From the NCBI RefSeq assembly GCF_003667705.1, contig NZ_CP033019.1:2914001-2978000 (forward strand): DNA of 64,000 bases. The letters run 5' to 3'. The notes beneath the pieces were generated by a model, which ran no database searches, was not told the DNA's origin, and saw nothing but the letters and a program-made list of their open reading frames with translations. The DNA comes from Janthinobacterium agaricidamnosum. Its GTDB lineage: Bacteria > Pseudomonadota > Gammaproteobacteria > Burkholderiales > Burkholderiaceae_D. This document shows, in pieces, positions 41,327 to 50,453 of the stretch (the first letter of the stretch is position 1; each line of letters opens with the position of its first letter). A program made the translations under genes and the position numbers.

Positions 41327-44300
41327 ACGTCGAGCCGGCGTGCCTTCAGTGCGCTGGCCAGCTCTTCCAGGCCAAACGGCTTGCGCAGGAAGCGCGCGCT
41401 GGCGTCCTGCATCAGGCTGGCGCCCCAGTCGTGTCCTGAAGCAAACACCACGTCCAGCTGCGGCCAGTGCGCGCGCGCATGGCGCGCCAGCTCCAGGCCG
41501 GACATGGTGGGCAGGCTGATGTCCGTCACCAGCACGTCCAGGCCCGGCATGGCCAACAGCGGCATGGCCGCTTCCGCGCTGGCCACGCCGTGCACGGTGT
41601 GCCCCAGCATATTGAGCATCTCGGTGGTCATTTCGCGCGCATCGTCATTGTCTTCCACCAGCAGGATGCGCCGCCCGGACGGATCGGGCGCGCCCACCAG
41701 GCGGCGGTCGGCCAGCAAATGGCGGATGCGCCGCGCCAGGTCTTCGCGCCGGTAGGGTTTGCTCAACAGCTCGACGCCAGCGTCCAGCCGCCCGCCGCGC
41801 ATGATGGCGTTATGCGTATAGCCCGAGGTAAACAGCACGGCCAGGTCCGGCAGCAGCAATCTCGCCTGCTGCGCCAGCTCCTTGCTGCTGACGGGACCGG
41901 GCATGACGACGTCCGTAAACAGCAGGTCGATGGCCACGCCCGTGCCCAGCAGGGCCAGCGCCGAGGCGCCGTCGTCCGCATGCAGCACGTCGTAGCCGAG
42001 GCCGCGCAGCATGTCGACCACCGTGTGCTGCACGGGCGCGTCGTCTTCCACCACGAGGATGGTCTCGCCGCCGCCCAGCACGGGGCCCGTCAGGCCAGGC
42101 GGCGGTTCGGCCAGCTTTTCCAGCGAACGGGGCAGATAAATTTTAAAAGTCGTGCCCGCACCGGGCGCGCTGTGCACCTTGATGTGGCCCGCGCTTTGGC
42201 GGATGAAGCCGTACGCCATGGACAGGCCCAGGCCCGTGCCCTCGCCTTCCTTTTTCGTCGTGAAGAACGGTTCGAATATCTGGTCGATCACGTCGCGCTC
42301 CATGCCGTGGCCCGTGTCGGTGATGGTCAGCAGCACGTATTGCCCCTCCAGCACATCGGCATGCAGGCTGGCATAGGCGGCGTCGAGCGTGACGTTACTC
42401 AAGGTAAACGTGAGGCGCCCGCCCTTGTCCATCGCGTCGCGCGCATTGATGGCCATGTTCAGCAGCACGTTTTCCATCTGGTTCGGGTCGACCAGGGTAT
42501 GCCACAAGCCTTCGCTGATGAAGGTTTCCTCGGTAATCGCCTCACCCAGGGCGCGGCGGATCAGCTCATGCATGCGGCGCAGCAGCCGGCCCAGGTCCGT
42601 CACCAGCGGTTTTAATGGCTGGCGCCGTGCAAAGGCCAGCAGTTGCGACGACAGCTTGGCGCCCCGCTCGACGGCCGAGGCGGCTGAATCGAGGCGCCTG
42701 GCCGCCTGCGGATTATCGGCCACAGTCAGCTTCAGCAACTGCAAATTACCGGAGATAATTTGCAGCACGTTATTGAAATCATGGGCCACGCCGCCCGTCA
42801 GCTTGCCGATCGATTCCAGCTTTTGCGCCTGCAACAAGGCTTGCTCGCTGCGCACCAGCGCCAGACGCGCCTCTTTTTCATCGGTGACGTCGCGGCCGAT
42901 GGCGTGGATCAGCTTTTGCGCCGGCACGGCCGTCCAGGAAATCCAGCGGTAGCCGCCATCGCGCCGGCGGTAGCGGTTTTCCATGCGCAAGGTGGGTGCG
43001 CCGTGGGCCAGGCGCGACAAGTCCTGCAGGGCCGCCATGCGGTCGTCGGGATGCACGAGGCTGATGAAGTCCATGCCCAGCGATTCGATTTCCGGGCGCT
43101 CGAGGATCTTGCTCCATGCGGGGTTGACGGCAATGATCATGCCGGACAGGTCCGCCACCAGCATAATGTCGGTGGACAGCCGCCACATGCGGTCGCGGTC
43201 TGCCGTGCGGTTGGCCATTTCCACTTCCAGCGAGGAATTCAGGTAGGCCATCTTTTCCAGCACGTTCTTCTGTTCCTGCACGTCCGTATTCGTGCCCACC
43301 CAGCGCAGTACCTTGCCCGCCTCGTCGAACAGGGGCAAGGCGCGCGCCAGGAACCAGCGGTAGGCGCCGTCGCTGGCGCGGCGCATGCGGAACTCCTGCT
43401 CATAGGCGCTGGCGGTGGCGACGGCCCGGTCCCAGCTTTTCTGCGTGATCTGCACATCGTCCGGATGCACGCAGTGGCGAAAGCCGCTCGATACAAGCGA
43501 CTTCATCGATTGCCCTGTGTATTCGCACACCTGTTCGTTGACCCAGTAAGTGGCGCCGCTGCCATGCGCCAGCCAGGCCTGGTTGGGCATGGTCGAGGCA
43601 AGCGAACGGAACTGCGCCTCGCTGTCGAGCAAGGCGTTGCGCGCCTGCCAGTGTTCGTCGATATCTTCGCAGGAGCCATACCATTTCACGGCCTGGCCGC
43701 GCTCGTCTCGCCGGCAATACGCGCGCGAATGCACCCAGCGGTACTGGCCATCCTGCCGGCGCACGCGCATTTCCTGGTCCAGGGGTTGGCCGCTGCCCAC
43801 CGCTTCGCTCCACGCCGCCAGTGTACGGGGTACGTCCTCGGGATGGATGGCGTCCAGCCAGCTGGTGCCGAGGCCGCTGCCGCCCGTCCAGTCGCGCCAG
43901 CGCTGCGCCACATAGTCGAGCTTGCCGTCGAGGTCGGCCGTCCACAGCACTTGCGTGTTGAGCTCGATGGCGTAATGAAAGTGTTCGCGGCTGTCGTGCA
44001 GCGCCTGTTCCAGCTGGCCCCGCTCGATGACATGCGCGGCCACGCGCGCGGCCAGCGCCAGCAGTTCGATTTCCGGTTGCGTGGGATGGCATGTCGCCTG
44101 GAAAAACAGGCCCAGCACACCCAGGATATGCCCCTTCGCGCCAAAGACGGGGGCGACCCAGCAGGCGCGGTAGCCGTGCAGCATGGCTTCCTTGCGTCCC
44201 GCGCTCCAGTGCACGTCGCGCGTGATGTCGCCGCAATATACGGGCGCGCCGGAAAAGGCCGCCGTGCCGAATGGAGAAGGCTGTTCGCCGCCGTGGCGCA

Positions 44301-44592
44301 GGGCCAGGCACAGGTCTTGTGGCAGGCTGGGCGCGGACAAGCCGCAAAAGCGGTCGGCCTCGTCGATGAGCACCAGGCAGGCATGCGCGCCGCCCTCGGC
44401 CAGGTCTTGCAGCGCCAGCAACAAATGCTCCAATGCCTGGGCCAGGTCGGCGCCTGCCGCGATGCTGCCCAGCGCACTATGTTCGGCGTCCAGCAAGGAA
44501 AGAATGTTGTTTGCGTGCACCGTGTCGATAAGGGGAAAACTGATGCCCGAAATATACCATGGGGCAACGCTCTTGCAGGAGGAAAACAGCAT
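41320..44592 (-). CDS. GAF-PAS-PAS-PAS hybrid histidine kinase with two C-terminal receivers
   Basis: A 1090-residue kinase with an N-terminal GAF (~40-205), three PAS domains (~205-570), the same HisKA core VAHDFNNVLQIISGNLQLLK (His near 594), HATPase and two receivers (~845-960, 975-1085). The C-terminal 700 residues run parallel to the paralogue on the other strand, with long identical stretches such as LLAFARRQPLKPLVTDL. The N-terminal extension carries one more PAS. The start is uncertain: ATG 44592 is used, and GTG 44520 is an alternative nearer the GAF. Confidence 0.9.
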   Translation of the reverse strand: MLFSSCKSVAPWYISGISFPLIDTVHANNILSLLDAEHSALGSIAAGADLAQALEHLLLALQDLAEGGAHACLVLIDEADRFCGLSAPSLPQDLCLALRHGGEQPSPFGTAAFSGAPVYCGDITRDVHWSAGRKEAMLHGYRACWVAPVFGAKGHILGVLGLFFQATCHPTQPEIELLALAARVAAHVIERGQLEQALHDSREHFHYAIELNTQVLWTADLDGKLDYVAQRWRDWTGGSGLGTSWLDAIHPEDVPRTLAAWSEAVGSGQPLDQEMRVRRQDGQYRWVHSRAYCRRDERGQAVKWYGSCEDIDEHWQARNALLDSEAQFRSLASTMPNQAWLAHGSGATYWVNEQVCEYTGQSMKSLVSSGFRHCVHPDDVQITQKSWDRAVATASAYEQEFRMRRASDGAYRWFLARALPLFDEAGKVLRWVGTNTDVQEQKNVLEKMAYLNSSLEVEMANRTADRDRMWRLSTDIMLVADLSGMIIAVNPAWSKILERPEIESLGMDFISLVHPDDRMAALQDLSRLAHGAPTLRMENRYRRRDGGYRWISWTAVPAQKLIHAIGRDVTDEKEARLALVRSEQALLQAQKLESIGKLTGGVAHDFNNVLQIISGNLQLLKLTVADNPQAARRLDSAASAVERGAKLSSQLLAFARRQPLKPLVTDLGRLLRRMHELIRRALGEAITEETFISEGLWHTLVDPNQMENVLLNMAINARDAMDKGGRLTFTLSNVTLDAAYASLHADVLEGQYVLLTITDTGHGMERDVIDQIFEPFFTTKKEGEGTGLGLSMAYGFIRQSAGHIKVHSAPGAGTTFKIYLPRSLEKLAEPPPGLTGPVLGGGETILVVEDDAPVQHTVVDMLRGLGYDVLHADDGASALALLGTGVAIDLLFTDVVMPGPVSSKELAQQARLLLPDLAVLFTSGYTHNAIMRGGRLDAGVELLSKPYRREDLARRIRHLLADRRLVGAPDPSGRRILLVEDNDDAREMTTEMLNMLGHTVHGVASAEAAMPLLAMPGLDVLVTDISLPTMSGLELARHARAHWPQLDVVFASGHDWGASLMQDASARFLRKPFGLEELASALKARRLDVY

Positions 44593-44660
44593 GCCCCTTG
44601 ATCTCTCCCCCCACGCGACCCTATGCTAAAGTGTTGCTCTCTTCTCAAGCGAATCCCAGC

Positions 44661-45575
44661 ATGCCTACCACCTTGCCGTCCTCCCTGATCGCCACCGCCC
44701 TGCTCGCCTCCGTCCAAGGCGCCGTCGCCGCCCCCATGAGCCTCGACGATTACCTGGCCCTGAGCGGCCCCGCCCCCACGGCGCAGATCGCGTATGGCCC
44801 CGCGCCGTCGCAATACGCGCAGCTGTTCCGGCCCGAAGGCAGCGGCCCGTTCGCCGTCGTCGTGCTCGTCCATGGCGGCTGCTGGACGGTGGCCTTCGGC
44901 GGCATCAAACAGATGCGCAACGTGGCCGGCGCCCTCGTCGCGCAAGGCATCGCCGTGTGGAACGTCGAGTACCGCCGGGTCGACGAGCCGGGTGGCGGCT
45001 ATCCGGGCACCTACGAAGACATGCACGCGGCGCTCGACAGCCTGCAGCAGCACGCGCCCCAGTACCAGATCGACACGAGCCGCATCGTCGCCATGGGCCA
45101 CTCGGCCGGCGGCCAGCTGGTGCAGTGGATCGCCGGCCGCGAAAAGCTGCCCAGGACCAGCCCCCTGTACCGCGACACCTACCTGCCGGTAAAAAACATC
45201 GTCAGCCTGGGCGGCCTGGCCGACCTGCGCCATGAAAAGGAGTTGATCAAGACCAGCTGCGAGCGCGACATCGCGCAACTGGCAGGCAGCGCCAGCACTG
45301 AGCGTCCCGACATCTACAGCGACACCAACGCCGCCGACCTGATCCCCAACGGCAGCCGCACTGTGCTTGCCACGGGCGAGCTAGACACCATCTCCCCGCC
45401 CAGAGTCGCGCACGACTACGCGGCCAGGGCACTCAAGGCCGGCGACCATGCGGAAGTGCTAATCTTGCCCGGCGCCAGCCATTACGATGAGATTGCGGCG
45501 ACGTCGAATGCTTGGGGGATAATTTTGCCGGTGGTGCGGGAGATGTTGGAGATGGCGGATGAAAAGGTGCAGTAA
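44661..45575 (+). CDS. Exported alpha/beta-hydrolase (esterase / kynurenine-formamidase-like)
   Basis: A 304-residue secreted hydrolase with a signal peptide (cleavage after VAA, residue ~24). The oxyanion motif VLVHGGCW and nucleophile GHSAGG (Ser of GxSxGG) are present, and the Asp/His part is ELDTISPP and GASHYDEI. The HGG motif places it with the carboxylesterase/BD-FAE group. Substrate unknown. ATG 44661 is chosen because it gives the signal peptide. Confidence 0.87.
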   Translation: MPTTLPSSLIATALLASVQGAVAAPMSLDDYLALSGPAPTAQIAYGPAPSQYAQLFRPEGSGPFAVVVLVHGGCWTVAFGGIKQMRNVAGALVAQGIAVWNVEYRRVDEPGGGYPGTYEDMHAALDSLQQHAPQYQIDTSRIVAMGHSAGGQLVQWIAGREKLPRTSPLYRDTYLPVKNIVSLGGLADLRHEKELIKTSCERDIAQLAGSASTERPDIYSDTNAADLIPNGSRTVLATGELDTISPPRVAHDYAARALKAGDHAEVLILPGASHYDEIAATSNAWGIILPVVREMLEMADEKVQ

Positions 45576-45673
45576 ATGGGGCAGCATCCGCCTCAAACTT
45601 CACCCTGCATGTGCTATGTGATCAGTTACAATCAGAAGGAATAGCGTATAGCGTCAGAACGAAAGTCTACAAC

Positions 45674-45979
45674 ATGAGAGTAGTGAAAATTTGGGACGCG
45701 GATATTTATCGAGACGGCGGATCATATGGCTTTTGCTTTGATGCCGATGATGGTCACTGGTACGAGTTGTTCATGCAAACCACTGCGTTCGATGACGATA
45801 AGAGCGCCACGCACCGCCCTCCCGTCATTTACTTTGAAGGCTGCAATAGCGGACATGTCGTTCAAAACCTTTCATGGGATGAAGCAAAGGTCTTTATCAA
45901 ACACCTGTCCTACAACAATCATCGCTTCAGCGAATTAGCGCTCATCGTCGCAAATGAAGGTCGCGAACTTACCGGCTGA
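45674..45979 (+). CDS. Small orphan protein, function unknown
   Basis: A 101-residue soluble protein with many aromatic and acidic residues (YGFCFDADDGHWYELFMQTT, VIYFEGCNSG), not recognised. A GTG at 45611 would extend it by 21 residues. Codon use and GC content are low compared with neighbours, and non-coding DNA flanks it. It may be a recently acquired gene. Confidence 0.5.
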   Translation: MRVVKIWDADIYRDGGSYGFCFDADDGHWYELFMQTTAFDDDKSATHRPPVIYFEGCNSGHVVQNLSWDEAKVFIKHLSYNNHRFSELALIVANEGRELTG

Positions 45980-46314
45980 GATTGTCCGCCACCCAGTTCG
46001 ATCGCCACTCGTGGCCTGGAATTTAATTCAACTATAAATTTTTCAACAAGACTGCGATCCTTTTCCGTTTTGTCATTCTTCCAGTGAACAATGGTTCCGC
46101 GGTTTGGGGGCAGGCCGCGCCTTTGCGAGCAGACAACGACAGCAAGAACCCGCCCGCGCCTCGAACGAAGGCTGCCCGGGCCCAGCGGGCCTGAAAAATG
46201 GCCAGGGCAAGGCGCGCGGGCGAAGACAGTACGCATGTACGGCGAGCCCAAGCAACGCAGCCATGGCCATTTTCTCAGGCCCGCGGCTCTGGCCCGCCGT
46301 TCAAAACAATACGC
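45980..46314. other. Intergenic region, no gene recognised
   Basis: These ~335 bases show no reading frame with good composition. AT-rich first half, GC-rich second half. They may be a scar of former genes. Confidence 0.4.
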
Positions 46315-46845
46315 TCACTGAACACGCGCCAGGTACTGCGCCAGCTGGGCAAACGTCGCCTTGAACCCCTGCTTCATCGACTCAAACCCCTGCTTGAACG
46401 TCTCATGCTGCTCATCCGTCGCCTTGTGCGGCGTCGACCGCAAGGTCATCGTCGTCTTGCCGTTTTCCTCGGTAAGCGTCATGACGTTGAACGATTCCAA
46501 TGGCCAGGTCGCGCTAACCGGATGCTGCACGGCATTGCCCTGCTTGTCGGCGAAGGACAGGATCGAGACGATCTTTTCCGGCGCTTCAATGGCCTGGTAG
46601 GTGAACTTGCCCCACATCTCGTAGCCATTGTCGGCGCGCATGCCGTAGTGGAAGACGCCGCCCGGCCGCAAGTCCAGCGCCAGCACGCTCAATTCGAAGC
46701 CGACGGGGCCCCACCACTGGGCCAGGCGATCGGGCTCCACCCACGACTGGAACACCAGTTCGCGCGGCGCGTCGAAGGTTTGCGTGATGACAAAGTCGCT
46801 GCTGTCGCGGTGCTGTCCGTCCTGCTTCTGTTTTTCCGTCGTCAT
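46315..46845 (-). CDS. SRPBCC (AHSA1-like) domain protein
   Basis: A 176-residue START-like protein. DFVITQTFDAPRELVFQSWV and AQWWGPVGFELSVLALDLRPGG, with FHYGMRADNGYEMWGKFTYQ, are the AHSA1 pattern. Members bind hydrophobic ligands or assist Hsp90; role here unknown. It is divergent from the MarR gene, with ~130 bases between. Confidence 0.9.
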   Translation of the reverse strand: MTTEKQKQDGQHRDSSDFVITQTFDAPRELVFQSWVEPDRLAQWWGPVGFELSVLALDLRPGGVFHYGMRADNGYEMWGKFTYQAIEAPEKIVSILSFADKQGNAVQHPVSATWPLESFNVMTLTEENGKTTMTLRSTPHKATDEQHETFKQGFESMKQGFKATFAQLAQYLARVQ

Positions 46846-46943
46846 GCTGTCTCCTGATGGTGATGGGCTGACTGTTAATGTACCAGCGGCGCCAACAAAC
46901 GGAAAGGCCTGTACGCCTGTCAAACCAGCATGCTAGAATATTA

Positions 46944-46957
46944 GTTAGACACCTAAC
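46944..46957. promoter_or_regulatory. Putative MarR operator, GTTAG-ACAC-CTAAC
   Basis: A perfect 5-bp inverted repeat with a four-base spacer, 18 bases upstream of the MarR start and within AT-rich DNA, fits a MarR dimer site controlling the efflux operon and maybe the SRPBCC gene. Confidence 0.5.
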
Positions 46958-46975
46958 CATTAGACGACTCACCTT

Positions 46976-47410
46976 ATGATTTCTATCGAAGAGCGCTTTT
47001 CCGCCGCGCTCCACAAGACGGCGCGCGGCTGGCGCCATGCCATCGACCGGCGCCTGAAAGACCTGGACCTGGGGCAAGCGAGCTGGATGTGCATCGCCAT
47101 GATCGCCAAATCGCCGCAGCCGCCCTCGCAAAGCGAGCTGGCCCATCAACTGGGCGTGGAAAACCCCACCATGGTGTCGATGCTGGACCGGCTCGTGAAA
47201 TCGGGCTTCGTGCAGCGCCAGCCGTCGGAAACGGACCGCCGCGTGAAACTCGTCGTGCTGACGGAAGCTGGCCTGCAGGTGTATGACACGGTGCGCAAGG
47301 AAGCGGACGGTTTCCGCAAGGAGCTATTGCAGGGTATTGATCCCGATCAACTGCGGGCCGCCACCGAACTGCTGGAAGCCTTGCAGGCGGCCACGGAGAA
47401 ATCCGCATGA
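46976..47410 (+). CDS. MarR-family regulator of the efflux operon
   Basis: A 144-residue MarR protein with the winged-helix region QSELAHQLGVENPTMVSMLD, RLVKSGFVQRQPSETDRRVK, and flanking dimerisation helices. It is the first gene of an operon with an EmrB-like pump, an outer-membrane factor and an EmrA-like protein; it probably represses it until a toxic compound binds. It overlaps the next gene by four bases. Confidence 0.93.
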   Translation: MISIEERFSAALHKTARGWRHAIDRRLKDLDLGQASWMCIAMIAKSPQPPSQSELAHQLGVENPTMVSMLDRLVKSGFVQRQPSETDRRVKLVVLTEAGLQVYDTVRKEADGFRKELLQGIDPDQLRAATELLEALQAATEKSA

Positions 47411-48981
47411 GTTCGGCCACAGCCAGCGCCATACCGGCGCTGCCCGCTTCACAGGACCCTACCTTGAACCGGCGCATGATCACGATTTCGATCATGCTCG
47501 CCACCATCATCCAGGCGCTCGACGGCACCATCGCCAACGTCGCCCTGCCCCACATGCAAGGCAGCCTGTCCGCCTCGCAAGACCAGATCACCTGGGTGCT
47601 GACCTCGTTCATCGTCGCCGCCGCCATCGCCACGCCCCTGACGGGCTGGCTGTGCGACCGTTTCGGCCAGAAAAACACCTTTCTCGTGTCGGTCGCCGGT
47701 TTTACGCTCGCCTCCGTGCTGTGCGGCCTGTCCGGCACCCTGTCCGAGATCGTCGCCGCCCGCTTGCTGCAAGGCGTGTTCGGCGCGGCCCTCGTGCCGC
47801 TGTCGCAGGCGGTCTTGCTTGACATCAATCCACGCGAAAAACACGGCTCGGCCATGGCCATCTGGGGCATGGGCGTAATGATCGGCCCCATCCTGGGACC
47901 GACCTTGGGCGGCTGGCTGACGGACAGCTACAGCTGGCGCTGGGTCTTCTTCATCAACATCCCCATCGGCGCCATGGCCTTCTATGGCATCTGGCGCTAC
48001 ATCCGCAAGGACCCGCCCAACCGCCGCATGAACTTTGACATGTTCGGCTTTGCCACCTTGAGCCTGTCCATCGGCGCGCTGCAGATGCTGCTGGACCGGG
48101 GCGAGCAGAACGACTGGTTTTCCTCGACGGAAACGTGGATCGAAGCCATCGTGCTGGCCATGAGCCTCTGTTACTTCATCGCCCACACGGCGCTGCGCCC
48201 GGCCGGCAAGTCCTTCCTCGACTACCGCCTGCTGAAGAATTCGAACTATGTGAGCGGCCTGCTGTTCATCTTCATCGTCGGCATGGTGCTGTTCGCCACC
48301 CGCGCGCTGACGCCGTCGATGCTGCAAGGCTTGATGAATTACCCGGCGGCCATTGCCGGCCTGGTGACGGCGCCCAGCGGCCTGGGCACGATGCTGGCCA
48401 TGCTGATCGTCGGCAGGCTGACGGGCAAGATCGATACGCGCATCCTGCTGGGCGTGGGCTTTTCGATTACCGCGTTTTCGCTGTGGCAAATGGCCAATTT
48501 CACCCTGGACCTCGTGCCGAAGACGGTCGTATGGAACGGCATCATCCAGGGCATCGGCCTGGGCCTCGTCTTCGTGCCGCTGAGCGCGGCCACGTTCGCC
48601 ACCCTGTCGCCGCAGATGCGGGCCGAAGGCACGGCCATCTACAGCCTCGTGCGCAATATCGGCAGCAGCATCGGCATCGCCCTCGTGCAAACCTTGTTGG
48701 TGCGCAATACGCAGATTGCCCATGCCTCCCTGACGGAACACATCACTATCGCCAACCCGGCCCTGCATGACCCCGGTATCGCCCAGGTGTTCGACCTCGG
48801 CACGAGCACGGGCATGGCGGCGCTGAATGGCGAAATCACGCGGCAGGCGTCGATGATCGCCTACCTCGACGACTTCTGGCTGATGATGTGGCTGACCATC
48901 CTCGTGCTGCCGCTTTTGCTCCTGATCAAACCACCAAAGAAGAATGCGCCCGTCGTGGTCGACCACGCGGCCATGGAATAA
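47407..48981 (+). CDS. EmrB-like MFS drug efflux pump (DHA2, 14-TMS)
   Basis: A 524-residue MFS exporter with about 14 helices. The DHA2 motifs are present: IIQALDGTIANVALPHMQGS in helix 1, TPLTGWLCDRFGQK (motif A), WGMGVMIGPILGPTLGGWL (motif C). Such pumps extrude antibiotics, detergents and uncouplers using the proton gradient and join with an EmrA-type adaptor and outer-membrane channel, both encoded next. Confidence 0.93.
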   Translation: MSSATASAIPALPASQDPTLNRRMITISIMLATIIQALDGTIANVALPHMQGSLSASQDQITWVLTSFIVAAAIATPLTGWLCDRFGQKNTFLVSVAGFTLASVLCGLSGTLSEIVAARLLQGVFGAALVPLSQAVLLDINPREKHGSAMAIWGMGVMIGPILGPTLGGWLTDSYSWRWVFFINIPIGAMAFYGIWRYIRKDPPNRRMNFDMFGFATLSLSIGALQMLLDRGEQNDWFSSTETWIEAIVLAMSLCYFIAHTALRPAGKSFLDYRLLKNSNYVSGLLFIFIVGMVLFATRALTPSMLQGLMNYPAAIAGLVTAPSGLGTMLAMLIVGRLTGKIDTRILLGVGFSITAFSLWQMANFTLDLVPKTVVWNGIIQGIGLGLVFVPLSAATFATLSPQMRAEGTAIYSLVRNIGSSIGIALVQTLLVRNTQIAHASLTEHITIANPALHDPGIAQVFDLGTSTGMAALNGEITRQASMIAYLDDFWLMMWLTILVLPLLLLIKPPKKNAPVVVDHAAME

Positions 48982-48986
48982 CCCTC

Positions 48987-50432
48987 ATGCACACACCGAT
49001 GAAACTCTCCCTGAGCGTCCTGGCGCTAAGTTTATCCCTGGCAGGCTGCGCCAGCATTCCGCCCGACACGCAACAGCTGCCGCAACAAGACCTGGCCACC
49101 GTGCAACTGGCGGCCGACATCCACCTCGCCAGCGAAGGCTGGCCCGCCGCCCAGTGGTGGCGCCAGTTCCAGGACGATCAGCTGGACCAGCTGATTGAAC
49201 AGGCGCTGGCCGCCAGCCCGAACCTGGCGGTGGCGAATGCCCGCATCGGCTCGGCCCTTGCCGCGTTTGACGCGCAACACGCGCAGCGCGGCCCCAGGGT
49301 CGACCTGGACGCCAACGCCAGCCGCCAGCGCTATTCGGGCAACGGCCTGATGCCCGCCCCCATCGGCGGCAATTACTACAACGAGGTCACGGTGGGCGTG
49401 CAAGCCCATTACGACCTGGACTGGTGGGGCAAGCATAAGGCGCAGATCGCCGCCAGCCTGGGCGAAGTCAACGCGCGCCGTGCCGAGTATGCGATGGCGG
49501 AACAGATGCTGGCGGCCGAGATCGCCCGCCACTACTTCAGCATGCAAAACGGCTGGGCCCGCATGGACAACCTGCATGCGCTGGTCAAATTGCAACAGCT
49601 GCTGGTGCTGGACAAGGAAAAGCGCATCGCCAACGGCCTCGGCGTGAGCGACGACCATCTGTCCGCGCAAACGCGTTTGAGCTTGCTGCAGCAGCAGATC
49701 GCCCTGCTGGAAACGCAGGTCGTCACGGAACGGGAAGCCTTGCGCGCCCTGGTCGGCGGCGACAGCTCGGCGCTGGCCAGCCTGCAGCCGAGACAGGCCC
49801 AGGCGCTGCCGCATGCCCTGCCCGGCAAGCTGGGCATGGAATTGCTGGCGCGCCGGCCCGACTTGCAGGCGGCGCGCTGGCGAGTGCAAGCATCGATGAG
49901 CAAGATCGAGGCGGCGCAGGCGGCGTTCTACCCCGATATCGACCTGGGGGCCTCGTTCGGCCTCGATGCCATCAAGCTGGGCAAGCTGCTGCAATCGGGC
50001 AGCCGCACCCTGTTCATCGGCCCCGCCCTGTCCTTGCCCCTGTTCGACAGCGGCCGCCTGCAGGCGCAGCTTGCCGGCGCGCGCAGCGAACGCAACGAGC
50101 TGATCGCCGACTACAACCAGAACGTCTTCAATGTCGTGCGCGACGTGGCGCAGGCAGGCGCCAGGGTGCAAGGCGTGGAAAATCAGCTGCGGCTGCAGCA
50201 GGAAAACCTGCGCGCCAGCGAAGCGCAGCTGCGCAACGCCAATGCCCGCCTGAAACAAGGTCTGGCCGACCGCGCCACGCAACTGAACGCGGAAATGACC
50301 GTGCGCGGCCAGGTGGACCTGGGCATGCAGCTGCAAAACCAGCGCCAGAACGCGGAAATCAGCCTGACCGTGGCCCTGGGCGGCGGCTACCGGGGCAGCA
50401 GCGACTTTGCCGCCACGACGACTCAACAATAA
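48987..50432 (+). CDS. NodT-family outer-membrane efflux lipoprotein
   Basis: A 481-residue outer-membrane factor with lipobox LAGC (Cys about 22) and the paired long-coil repeats of TolC-like channels. Family motifs include QWWRQFQDDQLDQLIEQAL, ARRPDLQAARWRVQASMSKI and LFIGPALSLPLFDSGRLQAQL. It should form the exit duct for the EmrAB-like pump. ATG 48987 or ATG 48999 could begin it. Confidence 0.93.
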   Translation: MHTPMKLSLSVLALSLSLAGCASIPPDTQQLPQQDLATVQLAADIHLASEGWPAAQWWRQFQDDQLDQLIEQALAASPNLAVANARIGSALAAFDAQHAQRGPRVDLDANASRQRYSGNGLMPAPIGGNYYNEVTVGVQAHYDLDWWGKHKAQIAASLGEVNARRAEYAMAEQMLAAEIARHYFSMQNGWARMDNLHALVKLQQLLVLDKEKRIANGLGVSDDHLSAQTRLSLLQQQIALLETQVVTEREALRALVGGDSSALASLQPRQAQALPHALPGKLGMELLARRPDLQAARWRVQASMSKIEAAQAAFYPDIDLGASFGLDAIKLGKLLQSGSRTLFIGPALSLPLFDSGRLQAQLAGARSERNELIADYNQNVFNVVRDVAQAGARVQGVENQLRLQQENLRASEAQLRNANARLKQGLADRATQLNAEMTVRGQVDLGMQLQNQRQNAEISLTVALGGGYRGSSDFAATTTQQ

Positions 50433-50453
50433 CGATCGATTACGGAACACATC

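Noticed and set aside
42760..44601. 613-residue open frame on the plus strand
   Set aside because: Antisense shadow of the convergent hybrid kinase.
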